Shown piece after piece: positions 47,601-59,051 of a stretch of DNA of 64,000 bases (the stretch's first letter is position 1; every line of letters begins with the position of its first letter). The notes below the pieces were generated by a model that was not told the DNA's origin, did no database searches, and saw only the letters and a program-made list of their open reading frames with translations. This stretch comes from Ilex aquifolium (taxonomy: Eukaryota; Streptophyta; Magnoliopsida; Aquifoliales; Aquifoliaceae): contig OX637402.1 in NCBI GenBank assembly GCA_951799425.1, positions 21,651,844-21,715,843 of the forward strand, read 5' to 3'. The position numbers were made by a program, and so were the translations under genes.

Positions 47601-50600
47601 TTGTAATTACTGTTATCAAAAGAACGTCCAGGCGCTAGGTGAGCTGAGGCAAGGTCTACTCGCCTGGAGAGTTAGACGAGACTAAGCTGAGTCGAGAAAA
47701 GTGAGTGCCTCGTGCTTAATCAAAAAACAACCGGAGTGAGTGAGCGCCTTATTATTTATCGGTATTTTATAGGCTAACTTACCTAATAAAAGTTCTCTCT
47801 AAAAAATCAATAATTGAAATCCTATTGTAATGTTTGATTCTTAATCTCTACAGTAAAAAATATGGACCTGTAATTGTTTAAACACTTAACTGTGGATGAG
47901 AGTAGATTCTTGAACTTAAGTTCGATAAATTAGTGAATACCAACTATAAGTTCAACAAAATTAAAGAACTTCGATTATCGTTGCTTAATTGATTGGATTC
48001 CTGATCAATGTGTATTTTTCTTTTTTATAGGAAACGATAGATATTCTATTAATAGAAGTATTTTAACATGAAAATTTTTTACTTTCCTACTTTATACTAA
48101 ATTGATTATCTAATGTCCATTTTATCCATCATCCATAGCCACCATAAATGATTTGCAAATAACTATACACAATCCTAAAGAAATTTTATAAAGAAATATT
48201 AAGTTCCAATTAATACATTATTTGCCATTTGGAATACCAAAAGCCAAATGGTGAGCACATCATTAGCATTAACACTTGATAGGCTTCTTATGTTTTGTCT
48301 ATTTTTGTTCCTTTTGCATCAAACAAGTTAGAATCAAGTATTTTGAGAAAAAAAAGGGACCCTAGTCGTTCATGTTGCTAATTTTTTATTTTTTTTTGGA
48401 TTCAGCAGAAAACAAAAAAAAACTATGAGAGGAAGAGAGTAGACTAACATCGCTGAAAAAAAGAAGATGAAAGAAAAAATCAACTTATGGATAGAGTTTT
48501 GATACCAAGGTAAATTATGAAAGAGAGAAAAGAAGAAAGTAGAGAGAAAGATAATACGTTTATGACAATAGTAAGAACTAATAAGAGAATTAGATTATCT
48601 CCCTTAGCCTTGTGTATTTATAATAATAAGACTCGAAGTACATGAATACCCCTCATAGACATCTCTTAACACAACACTATATCATCGGCAAATAAAATAC
48701 ACCATGAAACCTCATCCAGAATGTGTCTAATCAATTCATCCATAATTAAGACAAAGAGATACAAACTTAAAGCAAAACCATGATGTAAGCCTACCATGAT
48801 TGGGAATTCACTACTTCCTCCTACAGTGTTCTAACTAAGGTTATTGCATCGTCGTACATGTCCTTAATAATATCAATATATCTATTTGTAAATATTTTCT
48901 CCTCTAAACCCCGTCATATTATGTCCTTAGGCACTCTATCATATGCCTTCTCTAAGCCTATAAACACCGTATGAAGATCTTTTATTTTCTCTCTATACCT
49001 TTTCATTAGTCTCCTAAGTAAGTATATAGCTATCATAGTTGCCTTTCCGGGCCTAAACCCAAATTGATTCTCAGATATGATTGTTTCAAGTCTTAGTCGT
49101 TGCCCGATCATTCTCTCCCAAAGTTTCCTTGTATGTCACAACCAATTATGCCATACCCACCACGTCTATGTCTGTGCTTGTAAAGAGTAGAAACTTTACT
49201 TATTAACCAATGATGGTCAAGCTCCAACACCATAAGAGAGTATCCAACGTGTAACTATATGCCTCAAATAACATTAAGCCATGTTTGATCAGTAAACTTA
49301 CAAGCAAGAAGGAACAAGCACATTTGGAAATTAATGTTCTTCCTTGAGGCAAAAATCACAAGTAGCAACAAAACATGGAACATCATTAAGCATATCAACC
49401 AAGGTTCCTGCATAAAATAAAGATAAAAGATAAGAAAGAAAGTACGAAAAAGAAAGAAAATAATTTACACAAACTGTAAATGACCTGTGCGAAATAAATC
49501 ACAATTTATGAGGGAAGTACAAAAAAGAAAGAAAATAATATACATGAACTAAAAATGACCTGATGAGAAATAACTCCCCATGCACAAGGAAAACAAATGT
49601 AACAAAACACCAATAACTTAGACGATTGAAGCATGATTACCACAATTCATTAAACCCCCAGCGATCCAGATCACCAAAATGGACGAACCTCAAACTGTAA
49701 TACTAACCCTAAATCAATTCGCTTTAGAACATCTAGTATAAATATGAAATACATATTAATTGATTACATGTATATAGATTTATAATTATATATTATTTTA
49801 AATAATAGAAAATCATGCAAAACTATAAGATAAATGGTAATTGATTTAGTATTTATGAATGTTCTATAATATATAATGTTGTATAGTAGTGAAAACGATC
49901 TACATAAGAGTTCCAAAATAAATGACGACCCAAAATATCATATCAACTAAGCCTACCCCATCGTACCGCGTACCTAAGAAAGTGTCGTACCGTGAACCCT
50001 TACGCGTACCACATACCAAAGCGACCCACGATTCATGTAACATTAGATTGAAGGAACTAAGTCAAGTACATGTATCTCATTGGATGGTGATACAAAATAG
50101 ATGTTGGGTTGAGTAAGATCCATTATTGATTAACAAGGCTCAAATTAACCTGCACTGGTAGCCCTAATGGAGTGGTAGTTGAGCTTGGGGCGAACCATAA
50201 AATCAAACATCCTGGGTTCAAGTCTCCCTGGTGTCTCCAAAGTTTAACAAATAATCACAGGTGATTCCAGATATTTGGGTTTCCTATGAAAAGGTGGTTC
50301 CAATGTGACCTTAAGGTTCATCGTCGGTTGTCATTAGAAAAAATAAGGCCTAAACGCAATAGATACTATTTACTATACAACCAACCTCTACCATTAACGC
50401 GGAGGACAACTGTCAAATCAAAACTACATTGTTCAACCTCTTCATGCATTATCCATCAACAAAATTGAAAATAAAAACAAAAAAAAAATGAAGAATTTGC
50501 CACCTTTTTTTCTGGGAAAAAATAGAGTGATTGTTTTTAGGATAGAAAGGAGAAAAGCTTTGACAATAAAGGTGGTGACAATTTTTTTTGGGAAAAATAC

Positions 50601-53600
50601 AAGTTCCCTCTTCTTCTCAAGCTTCCATCAGAGATCAAAATTAAAAAGAAAAAGGAAAAGAAGAGTATGTGAACTTACCGTTTTTCTGACTACGAGGATC
50701 TAGAACGGTGTCTATCCTAGAGCTTACCAGAGAGATAACAAAATAAAGCAAAACTTAAACTCAACTCCAACGCTTGTTTTTTAAGGTCCTAAGGGCCACC
50801 CGGATCAGAGGACTTTTATGGATCTCTCTGCAATGTTGCCAAAACAGGAGGACCACAAATAGTGTAGCACTCAGCTTAATCTGCCCGCCTAGGGACGTAC
50901 ATGGTTAGAGTGAAGGTGTCACTGCAGGAGCAAAAATGGTCTCAGTCCACATATTGGGACCTTTTGGAGGTTTGTAAGGAAGGTGAACATGCAACTGGAG
51001 CTCTCAAGTGTTTGGTTTGAGTTAGCCATGCGATCCAAGTAGCCAACTGCCAATTACAATGTCAAATAGTGCAGCAAAAGACTCCTGATTCAAAACACTC
51101 ATGCAACAGACACAAGCACATAACTTATTCTTAAGGATAGTCCACAATGCAGCACGACCACCATGCTACTTCAACTAACATTCATGTTGTTCTTCATTTT
51201 TTTGTTACTGTTTTGGTGTATATAATTCAAGCTATGGATAATGTTACTCACCAGCTCTCAAAGGTTTTGAGAATTGAAGCTCTCGCGCTCTCGCGCTCTC
51301 AGTATCTCTGTCGCTACCACTCTAGTTACTTATTTAAATCATGCGAATTGGAAATTCACAACAAAACTGAGAGGGACAAGAATGTTCCATCCTTCTCTCT
51401 ACCAGAAGCGCAAGACTAACTAGCTAACAAATCAAATATGAACTTTTAAGGCAACGACGTCCATGATCAGCATACCATTTTTTCTTTATGATGAAAAAGA
51501 ATTCAGACCGCTAAATATACTACATCTTGCATTGCACATCATAGTCTTGAGCACCACAGTTCAAAGAATCGGCCCAGTCTTATTTCCGCCGCAATGTTGT
51601 ATCTTAATTCTTACACTTTCTGTTTAGATATTGTTCACGCTTGTAAACCACAAGTCTTAGTGGTTAACTCGGAGAAGTCTCAGCCGTTTCGGCTGAGTCA
51701 TCTTTATCAACTCGCAGTGTATCACCTGATACCATTTTGCGACGTCATGATGCGGCTTTATTCTTTTGTTATTGGCAACTTCCTCTTCTATATCATCTTT
51801 TCCTTATTGCCCTCAATCATCTTTTGATGTCGAGACTGATGCCTGTTAGACCCCAATGTTAAGCATGGAATTTGATGCAACTTTTAGGGGAGGTAGGAGA
51901 GATTGAATATCAAACAATGAAGGTATAACATGCAACCCAACTTCACCAAAAAAATTAAATTGATAGGTTGCGAACCCATCCAATGTCTATTACACTTTTT
52001 CATACTATTTTTCCAACGAGGTGAGAGAGCTTGGATTGATATCTGTTAGACCTAGAGGGGATGAATAGGTCTTTTAACTCTCTGCACTCTTTGCGGCGTT
52101 TATTATTAATATTAATACATAATGTTTAACTTATTATTAATAAACCAAATTACCACACAAAGAAATATTGTGGCATAGGCAATTAACTTGCATGTAAATA
52201 AATAAAGCAAATACGCAAGTACAATTTTTACATGGAAAACCCCAAACTGGCAAAAAAAGGGGACTTCGTCAAGTCAACTGATCTAATATATCTTCAACTT
52301 TGTTACAAGCCCTGAAAAGACTTAATACTACAAATAACTACTACTTTGATGTTTTTACTCTGTGCTAAAACAGCTTTTTAAATCCACAGACAGTTTCGAA
52401 CACATCTAGAATCACCACAACTAAAATCAACAATGTGCTAAATCAACTGAGTCACTTCGATCGACTTTCACTCACTCAAGGAATCAACCACCTTAAACTC
52501 TGCCTCCTATTCAAATATCTCAAAATGTTTAATATAGCCTACTTCGGTATCAAAAAACATGATCTAAGTGTTCGATACTCAACAGATAATCCTAGATTCT
52601 ACCAAGTGGTGTTGTTTCAATGGTTTGGAAGGCTAGATTAGTCTCTCGCAAGTATTTCCAATGTCTCTCAATGATCTCAAACCTTAAACCTCATGTTTAG
52701 TCTTTCCTATTTATGGTAAAAGACAATTTAAATTCAAATGGAATGAAGACATCTCAAATCCAATTAGAAAAGTAAATCTACACTATTGCGACAGACCACT
52801 GAAGTCCATAGTGATCGTTGAAAGGACATTGTCACCAAAACAATCAACCGGCAATCTTGAGCAACCACTCGAGCATGAGGCGAGCGCTCATCACTGGATT
52901 TGAATATCAATTCCCACGATTTAAGGACCAACCAAGCATCGAGAGGGCTTGTACCTACTGGTTTTTACCAATGAAACCTAATTTCAAACATCTTTGGATC
53001 CCCTGGCGTAACATCACTCTAAAAATATTTCAAAAATATTTTTATAATTACAAAAAACAATAGTCATGGTACGAATATCAAAGTCTCAATCATAGTCTAA
53101 CTTTAACCTTGAACCTCTAAGTCACTTACGATATTAAATCGGTGGTTATCAAAGATGTAGCTTCAACTGTAGAATATGGCTTCTTCTCAACATGGTTTCT
53201 ATCTTCAGTCATGACTCAATTACAACATGATTCGTGGAATTCAACCAACACACTAAGAAGCAAACACAAGGGATTTTGACCCTCACATGAGACCTCAAGC
53301 TAAAAAGGAAAGGTTGTGCCTTGAAATTTCTTGGTTTTACAAGGTTGTGCCTTCAAAGGTGCGTTAGATGGTAGTTGATTGGATAACTCGCAAATTTGTG
53401 ATCCATTTCCCAGGTTTCCTCTTTATTTTGTACTATCATTGTCTAAATTTTGTACACCTTCTTAAACCTCTAAAACCCCAATGCATTCCTTCAGCCCTTA
53501 ATTCTAGATGGGGAATCCCACAAATCTTACCTTTAACTTCTCACTCAAAAATACTAAAAGACTTCGTACCTTAACTTTAGCTTTCACGCAAATTCCTAGC

Positions 53601-54279
53601 CTAATCTAAATTAAAAATTGTCAGGTGGATCTCTCTGTTACACATCAAACACCAATCATGGCTCCATTTAACAGCATCTTTATTAACATAATATGGAACT
53701 TAGTTCATTATACACCTAGTCAAAACAAATGAGATATTAAGAGAATTTGAAACCCACAACTGCTAATCTCTCAGAGTCTGAAATCCACAAAGGCAAATAA
53801 ATATACTTATACTCCATTGGGCTTATAGAATCTGAACTTTTAACAGGATAGTCCAATAGTGCAATGCATTAATCAAATGGGTTCACGAGATCTCTTACTA
53901 TTTCAATTTATTATACATTGGAATCAAAAACCCACCAGGCAAAAAGACAAAAAGAAATTCCTATATAATGCACTTGAATAACAATGCCACAAAGCAGCAA
54001 ATTCAGATTATGCAATGCGTCCATAGAATACGCCATTCTGCCAAAATGTTCCCATTCATTAGCCAAATGGGCTTACATAGAGAGAAGAAAACGTAGACAA
54101 ACAAAAAAAATAAAGGAAAAAAGGTGTGGTGGTGTCACCTTCCAATCAATTGCATGAAAGAAACCCATGAAGTTTTCGTAAGCCGGTTTCAGTCCAGAGC
54201 GAAGTTCTGCACTGAACTTCTCCACCAGATCTGCCATTTGGTCCATGTGGTCGTTCAAGGCAGATTGCAGGTCATCCAT
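44627..54279 (-). CDS. TMEM18: TMEM18 homologue (transmembrane protein 18), 4 exons, 163 aa
   Basis: Exons: 54279-54139, 49407-49302, 44963-44815, 44722-44627 (492 bp, phases 0, 1, 0; closes in frame). TMEM18 proteins are small multi-pass membrane proteins; the animal protein sits at the nuclear envelope, and the plant role is not established. The N-terminus (1-46) is amphipathic and acidic, with [20 protein letters not shown]. Three hydrophobic segments follow: about 49-67 ([19 protein letters not shown]), 73-92 and 113-142 ([19 protein letters not shown]). The family block [20 protein letters not shown] lies between. The tail is strongly basic ([19 protein letters not shown]). Exon 2, encoding [16 protein letters not shown], was found by translating the 9 kb between the outer exons. 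Introns 1 (4.7 kb) and 2 (4.3 kb) hold mobile-element debris. Confidence 0.93.
46165..47612. mobile_element. Long imperfect inverted repeat (foldback element) in TMEM18 intron 2
   Basis: Left arm about 46165-46840 and right arm about 46855-47612 are complementary almost end to end. The hinge is near 46845, at TTTGCAAAGAAATCCAAA. Matching words include TTTCAAAGAAAATTTCTTTT versus AAAAGAAATTTTCTTTGAAA, and GGATTATAGTC versus GATTATAATCC. The short open frames inside (46315-46634) are not convincing genes. No exact target duplication was fixed. Confidence 0.75.
47605..47775. repeat. Dispersed repeat rich in GGCGCTAGGTGAG-like words
   Basis: GC-richer patch (CCAGGCGCTAGGTGAGCTGAGGC) beside the hairpin, with CTCGCCTGGAG as a partial inverse. 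It resembles common plant dispersed repeats of this composition. Family unknown. Confidence 0.3.
48640..49135 (-). mobile_element. LINE (non-LTR) reverse-transcriptase fragment
   Basis: On the minus strand a 65-codon open piece (49111-48914) contains [26 protein letters not shown] and [13 protein letters not shown], the palm motifs of plant LINE reverse transcriptase. Continuing towards 48665 in shifted frames, [23 protein letters not shown] and LFADDI (catalytic Asp pair) can be read. It is frame-shifted and stopped, so it is dead. It shares TMEM18's transcriptional orientation in intron 2. Confidence 0.85.
50150..50335 (+). mobile_element. tRNA-derived SINE-like copy 2
   Basis: It has an A-box-like GTGGTAGTTGAGC (near 50172) and a B-box-like GGGTTCAAGTCTC (near 50214), spaced as in an RNA polymerase III promoter. 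The 3' part (ACAGGTGATTCCAGATAT) is shared with copy 1 at 43545-43740. It lies antisense in TMEM18 intron 1. Confidence 0.6.
51558..51830. repeat. Dispersed repeat in TMEM18 intron 1
   Basis: Starts with GTTCAAAGAATCGGCCC and contains AACTCGG, GACGTCATGATGCGG and ATCACCTGATACC words, like the members at 9352-9625 and 33272-33580. Diverged; no boundary duplication seen. Confidence 0.35.
52040..53640. other. LTR-like and unassigned intronic sequence
   Basis: Begins near TGTTAGACCTAGAGGGG and contains TTTTTACATGGAAAACCCC (about 52226), a phrase found near the end of many plant LTRs. Paired repeats and a target duplication were not found, so this is weak. The remainder of the segment shows no gene. 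Confidence 0.25.
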
Positions 54280-54628
54280 TGGTTCACCTCTTTGATCTAA
54301 CTAAAAGCTGTAACGTGTAGGCTGTGGCGTCTCTGCAATTCGCGAATGTTCTTGAATTGCGAGTGAACCCAAAGTTTAGCTGATATACAGTATATACAAC
54401 AGACTTAATACTTGGTATTTCTATGCTATCTTTGATTCCGAGGAACGAGGGTTGAAGAAGAAGTGAAGAGAGACGACGAGATCGGAAACGGATCAAGGAA
54501 GGTAGACGAGATCTGATAATTGAGAGTTAGAGACCAACAAGAGACAGAGGGAAGAGGCGACGGGATAAGCAGCAAAGACGAGGTTTATTTGGGTTTGTGA
54601 CCATCTCAAACCCTTACCCGACCCAAAT
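54280..54628 (-). promoter_or_regulatory. 5' leader and proximal promoter of TMEM18
   Basis: GC-richer sequence upstream of the TMEM18 start codon, consistent with a transcribed leader of roughly 250-300 bases. A hairpin transposon begins immediately upstream. No TATA box was clear. Confidence 0.35.
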
Positions 54629-55192
54629 TTAAATTTAGGGTTAATTACACCGGAGGTCTCTAAAGTATGTGGCTTGTCTCATTTTGGTCTTTAATGTTTC
54701 AATTGCATCATTTTAGTTCCTGAAGTATTGAATATGTTTCTATATGATCCTTCAAGTAGACAACGTACAGATTGCTCACAATTTTTTATCATAAATTTAT
54801 CACGTAATACTTAAATAGGGACAAAAATAATTTTGATAGCTCTTAAACAAAATTTGGGTAGCACTTGACAAAAAATGTGTAATATGAGTAACTTTTGACC
54901 AAAAATTAGATAGCTCATGATCAAAACTGTGTAATTTGTGTAGTTATTTAACCAAAATTTGAGTAAAAATTTGGTCAAGAGTATCTAAATTATTTTTTTA
55001 TCCATATTTAAGTATCACGTGACAAGTTTATGATAAAGAATCGTTAACAATCTGGACATTATCTGTTTGAGGGACCATATAAAAAATATTCAATATTTTA
55101 GGGACTAAAATGATGCAATTGAAATATTGGGGACCAAAATGAGACAAACTGCATACTTTGGGGACCTACAGTGCAATTAACCCTTAAATTTA
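54629..55192. mobile_element. 546-bp MULE-like foldback element with 9-bp TSD
   Basis: The duplication TTAAATTTA occurs at 54629-54637 and 55184-55192. The body is 54638-55183. The left end starts GGGTTAATTACACCGGAGG, and the complement of the right end starts GGGTTAATTGCACTGTAGG. Complementarity runs through most of the body: GTCTCATTTTGGTC faces GACCAAAATGAGAC, and TTGCATCATTTTAG faces CTAAAATGATGCAA. The interior also repeats GATAGCTC and TTTGACCAAAA-type words. No protein is encoded. Confidence 0.85.
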
Positions 55193-55354
55193 AGTAAACA
55201 ACTCTTTAAAATCTTCTCCAATGATACCAAAACTCGTACCAAATTAAAAAAAAAACTCAAATTCTTATTCAAATTATAAGAGACTTAAAACTAAACCTTT
55301 TTCGCTAATAGTTAGATTTTATTCTCTTTTAATGATTTAATTAGGGGTAATTTG

Positions 55355-55530
55355 TGCTTGAATGCACGGTATAACGTAAGCCAATCAGTTAATTTGATGA
55401 AGTGAAGAGTAAGGAGAGGAAGGTAAAATTTATTGTGAATTGTTTTGAGAGGGATGTTGGTGATCGTTTGATGAATCTATTTGAGACTGTCGGATGAACT
55501 TATTAAAGTCTGTCATGTTTTATATTATAG
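55355..55530 (+). repeat. Dispersed repeat, copy 2
   Basis: Shares ACGGTATAA, TCTATTTGAGAC and AAGTCTGTCATGTTTTATA, in the same order, with the copy at 18540-18715. Confidence 0.65.
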
Positions 55531-55614
55531 AATAATCATATTTTTTCATCTTTTAAATTTGAGTTTGTACTCATTTAAATTTTGGTTCGTCTTCTTTTAA
55601 ATTTGAGTTTTTCC

Positions 55615-55910
55615 ATTGATGAAATCTATAAGGTCATCTCAACTCCTTACTCAAATTTAAATTTAAGTAAAAACAGACTAAAAATAAGTTACAGTACTTA
55701 AATTTATACCAAATGAAGAGAGACTCGAATTTTTACTCAAAATAAGGCAGATTTAAATATTTATTCAAATCTTAAATGGTCAGATTTCATTCTTTTAAAA
55801 GATCCAATGATCATATTTCACATTCCTTTAAATGCGAGTTTGCCCCACTTTAAATTTGAGTTTGCCCTACTTTAAATTTGAGTTTGTTTATTGGAGTATC
55901 TTGTATTAAA
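55615..55910. repeat. MITE-like repeat
   Basis: AAATTTGAGTTTGCC and TACTCAAATTTAAATTTAAG words occur in both orientations, between a CATCTCAACTCC left edge and a TTGGAGTATCTTG right edge. It resembles the family at 20990-21740. No duplication was fixed. Confidence 0.4.
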
Positions 55911-56266
55911 TCAAATTTTGTACTAAAACATTGGAGATTTCTAGTAAATCTCGTCAACAATAATGGACGGCCTCTGATTACTGGCTTCCCCAAACAAAAC
56001 ACCCGGGCACGAAAGATTCTACAAGGTTCGTTACTGTCTAAGTACTCTTGGATGCATCGCTAGCTTAGATCCTCTTGAAGCAGACTTGAGGTTTGTTTAT
56101 GTTTGTTTGCTTATAGGATCTCAGTGTCTATGCTGACTGCTTCCTAAAGATTGATATCTCATCATATGATACCCTATAATATCCCAGAGAGAAGCAAGAG
56201 TTTCATGAAGAGAGAAGCAAATGATTTGAGATCAATTCTAAAATGTATGATGATTCCAAACAAACT
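55911..56266. other. Intergenic, nothing recognised
   Basis: A GCTTAGATCCT(C/A)TTGAAGCAGAC phrase near 56065 recurs in near-identical form near 57205. No gene or domain was recognised. Confidence 0.25.
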
Positions 56267-56505
56267 CATTTTGTGTCAATTTAGCCCTTAAACTAATGCA
56301 ATGTGATTTAATGTGGCTCTTCCGTCAAAATTCCCCGTTAAGTTATAGTTCAGGCGAGTCAAAGATTAAGTTATAGTTCAGGAGTTACGTGATGTGCACG
56401 TGAGCACGTGAGAGTTTCTGTCAAAGTTTACGGCAAATTTGGACGGAAGGGCCACATTGAGTCAGATTGCATTAATTTAAGGGTTAAATTGACACAAAAT
56501 AAAGT
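56267..56505. mobile_element. Foldback repeat containing two G-box motifs
   Basis: The left arm (56267-56330, TTGTGTCAATTTAGCCCTTA) is complementary to the right arm (about 56443-56501, TAAGGGTTAAATTGACACAA). The loop contains two CACGTG motifs (56397-56402 and 56405-56410) and a tandem GTTATAGTTCAGG duplication. A further stretch to about 56575 may belong to the same element. No target duplication was fixed. Confidence 0.6.
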
Positions 56506-56575
56506 TCAAGGGTTTGATTGATACAAATTGTATAATTCAAGGGCTAAATAAATAGTTTACTCAAAACAAAATTTA

Positions 56576-57359
56576 AATCATCTTACCTCATCTCGTATGT
56601 CTAGTCCAGCATTATTGTTTATACCAATTATGAAGCTTATGATTGTAAATCAAAAAATAATGTTTCTTAATTATGATAACCACAGTAAAATTAAATTTGC
56701 TTTGAGGTGTTTAAGTTAAAAAAAAGACAATTAGTTTATGAGACTCTTGTCATTATGGGATCTAAGAAGAGTTAATTGTACATTATCTTGCTGTGCATGT
56801 TGACAAATTGTTTTCGCAACTTCAGCTCATACCTCCCAAATCACGATGAAATAACCTTATAGTTGCTCTCTTGAATGGCAGTTCATGGACATCCATTGCT
56901 CCCTTAAATGTAGAATGGTGCTATGCTTTTTGTATGATGTTCGTCGATTTCGCTAACTTGTTTTCTCAAAACTTTTAAGCACTCTTAGTTTAGACATACA
57001 ATAGTAAGAACCTTATGCATTGAATTATACTTTACCTTGCCTTAAGAAAACTTAAAAGGCATCCTAATCAGCAAGAAGTAATCTTATTAAGTTGAAAATG
57101 TTGTATAACAAAATGAACACGATAGCATATAATGGCAAGTTTTTTTTTTTTGGTTTGCAGTATTGTAAGCCCTTGAACATACAGCACTGGACCTAATAAG
57201 AGCTTAGATCCTATTGGAGCAGACACAGTAGGGGGTGTTTGGGTGCTTGGAGTGGATTGGATAGGTAACAATTTTTTGTCACCTGTGCCGGAAGCATTGG
57301 TAAGGATTTTGGGAGTTGTTCCAATCCAAGCCTGTGTTTGGATAACCAGGACAAAGCTT
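56576..57359. other. Intergenic, nothing recognised
   Basis: AT-rich sequence with short open frames lacking domains. It runs up to the solo LTR. Confidence 0.3.
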
Positions 57360-57812
57360 CATGGTGTTAGGGAAAATTTGAGAAATTTCCAAACCTGTGA
57401 GAAACAACAATATAGAAGAAACACACGTCAAATAAAAACAAGCACACGCACAAGACAATATTTACGTGGTTCGGCAATTTGCCTACGTCCATGAAACTGC
57501 AGAGATTTCACTATATTCAAGAAGGAGTACAAAGTGTGGAAGCCGTTACATCCAACCAGAACCCTAATAACCGAATATAATAATATCAGCGCCCAAGGCT
57601 ACAAAACGGGCCCAAATTTTTGTTTCCCGGGGGCAGACCCCCACGAGGCTTGTCCATGAGCGCTCCGGCTTGGGCCTATCGGCCTCAGCCTCCGCTCCAT
57701 GGACTAAGCCTCAGAAAAAAATCCCATTAAAAAAATGCAATATTATTTCGGGTCGGGTCATCATCTGGATCAATACACAAATTAGACTCCACAAAAAAAA
57801 CCCAACACATGG
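57360..57812 (+). mobile_element. Solo LTR with perfect 5-bp TSD
   Basis: The duplication CATGG occurs at 57360-57364 and 57808-57812. The LTR body is 57365-57807 (443 bp) with TGTTAGGG at the start and CCCAACA at the end. It contains ACGTGGTTCGGCAATTTGCC, a phrase common in plant LTRs. No internal region or second LTR is present, so it is the product of LTR-LTR recombination. Orientation follows the TG...CA reading. Confidence 0.9.
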
Positions 57813-57874
57813 GATCCATGGTTAGCATATATATCAGAATAATTTTTTATAATTGTTTGTTTTTTGAGCCCCAA

Positions 57875-59051
57875 TTGCTTTTTGGGTAATTTAGAAGCCG
57901 GTACAAAAATTTAGACTTATTTGAGCTAAACTACATTAAAAAAACTTATTTTGCCCTAAGTACATTTTTTTTAAAAAAGATTAAAAGAGTATTTATTACT
58001 CCATTACTCTCTCTCCTCTCTCTTCATTACTCTTTCACTCTCTCTTTCCTATTTTCTCTCTATCTATTTCTCTCTCTCTCTCTCTCTCATATTGATAAAT
58101 TTTTTTTAAATATGTAAATATTTGATTTAATTTTTTCATTTCTCTCTCCCCTTATTACCCTATAATATACTAAACAGTTACTCGTGTGTTCTAATAAACT
58201 AAACAGTTATACTAAACAATTCTACGAAATTACAACACCAACTCAATTTGTCATTTTGTTATTTACATAAATCAAAGAGTTACATCATTTAGTATCACGA
58301 CATGATTACATCAATTATATACACCAAATTGGGTTTATCATTACACAAAAGACTTTATTATTATACTAAATTTGATATATATGATTGGTGTAACGTGTCG
58401 CGATACTAAATAGTGCAACTATTAAGTTTATGTAAACAACTGAATGACAAATTGAATTGATATTATAAATTTGTGTAATTGTTTGGTGTAACTGTTTGAT
58501 TTATTAGAATGCATGAATAACTGTTTGATGTATTATAAGACAATTGTAACTGATTGGTGTAACTGATTATTGTAATTATGTTGTTGTAATGTTGATATAA
58601 ATAAAGAGAGAAAATAGGGAGAGAGCGAAATGGTTATAGAAAATAAGGGGAGAGAGAGAGAAAATAGGGGAGAGAGATGAAAAAATAAATCAAATATTTA
58701 CATATTTGAAAATAAAATAAATTATCAATGATAGATATAGAGAGAAAATAGGGGAGAGATAGTGAAAGTAAAGGGGAAAGAGAGAGAGAGAGATGGAGAG
58801 AAAATAGGGGAGAGATGAAAGAATCTAATGAAATCTTTACATATTTGATTAGATATATAACTGACAATTAAGAATGCATAAATTAAGGAAGGGTGTTTAG
58901 GTAAAAAAGATTTTAATTCATTTGAATTTTGTACCTAAACACAAAATTTTTTATAAAAATTGTACTTAATGGAATAAACAACTTATCCATACATTTTTGC
59001 CTAAATAAGTCTAAAAAATTGTACCCACACCTAAAAAACACCTTGCTTTTT
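57875..59051 (-). mobile_element. Foldback MULE-like element, copy B, with 9-bp TSD
   Basis: The duplication TTGCTTTTT occurs at 57875-57883 and 59043-59051. The body is 57884-59042 (1159 bp). It is the reverse-orientation relative of 3979-5273 and aligns along its length, for example CATTTGAATTTTGTACCTAA here against TTAGGTACAAAATTCAAATG there. CT-rich and GA-rich arms flank a mirror-image centre near 58335. No protein is encoded. Confidence 0.85.

Noticed and set aside
58634..58867. Ser/Leu-rich 77-codon open frame
   Set aside because: It arises from the CT-rich arm of the foldback element, not a gene.
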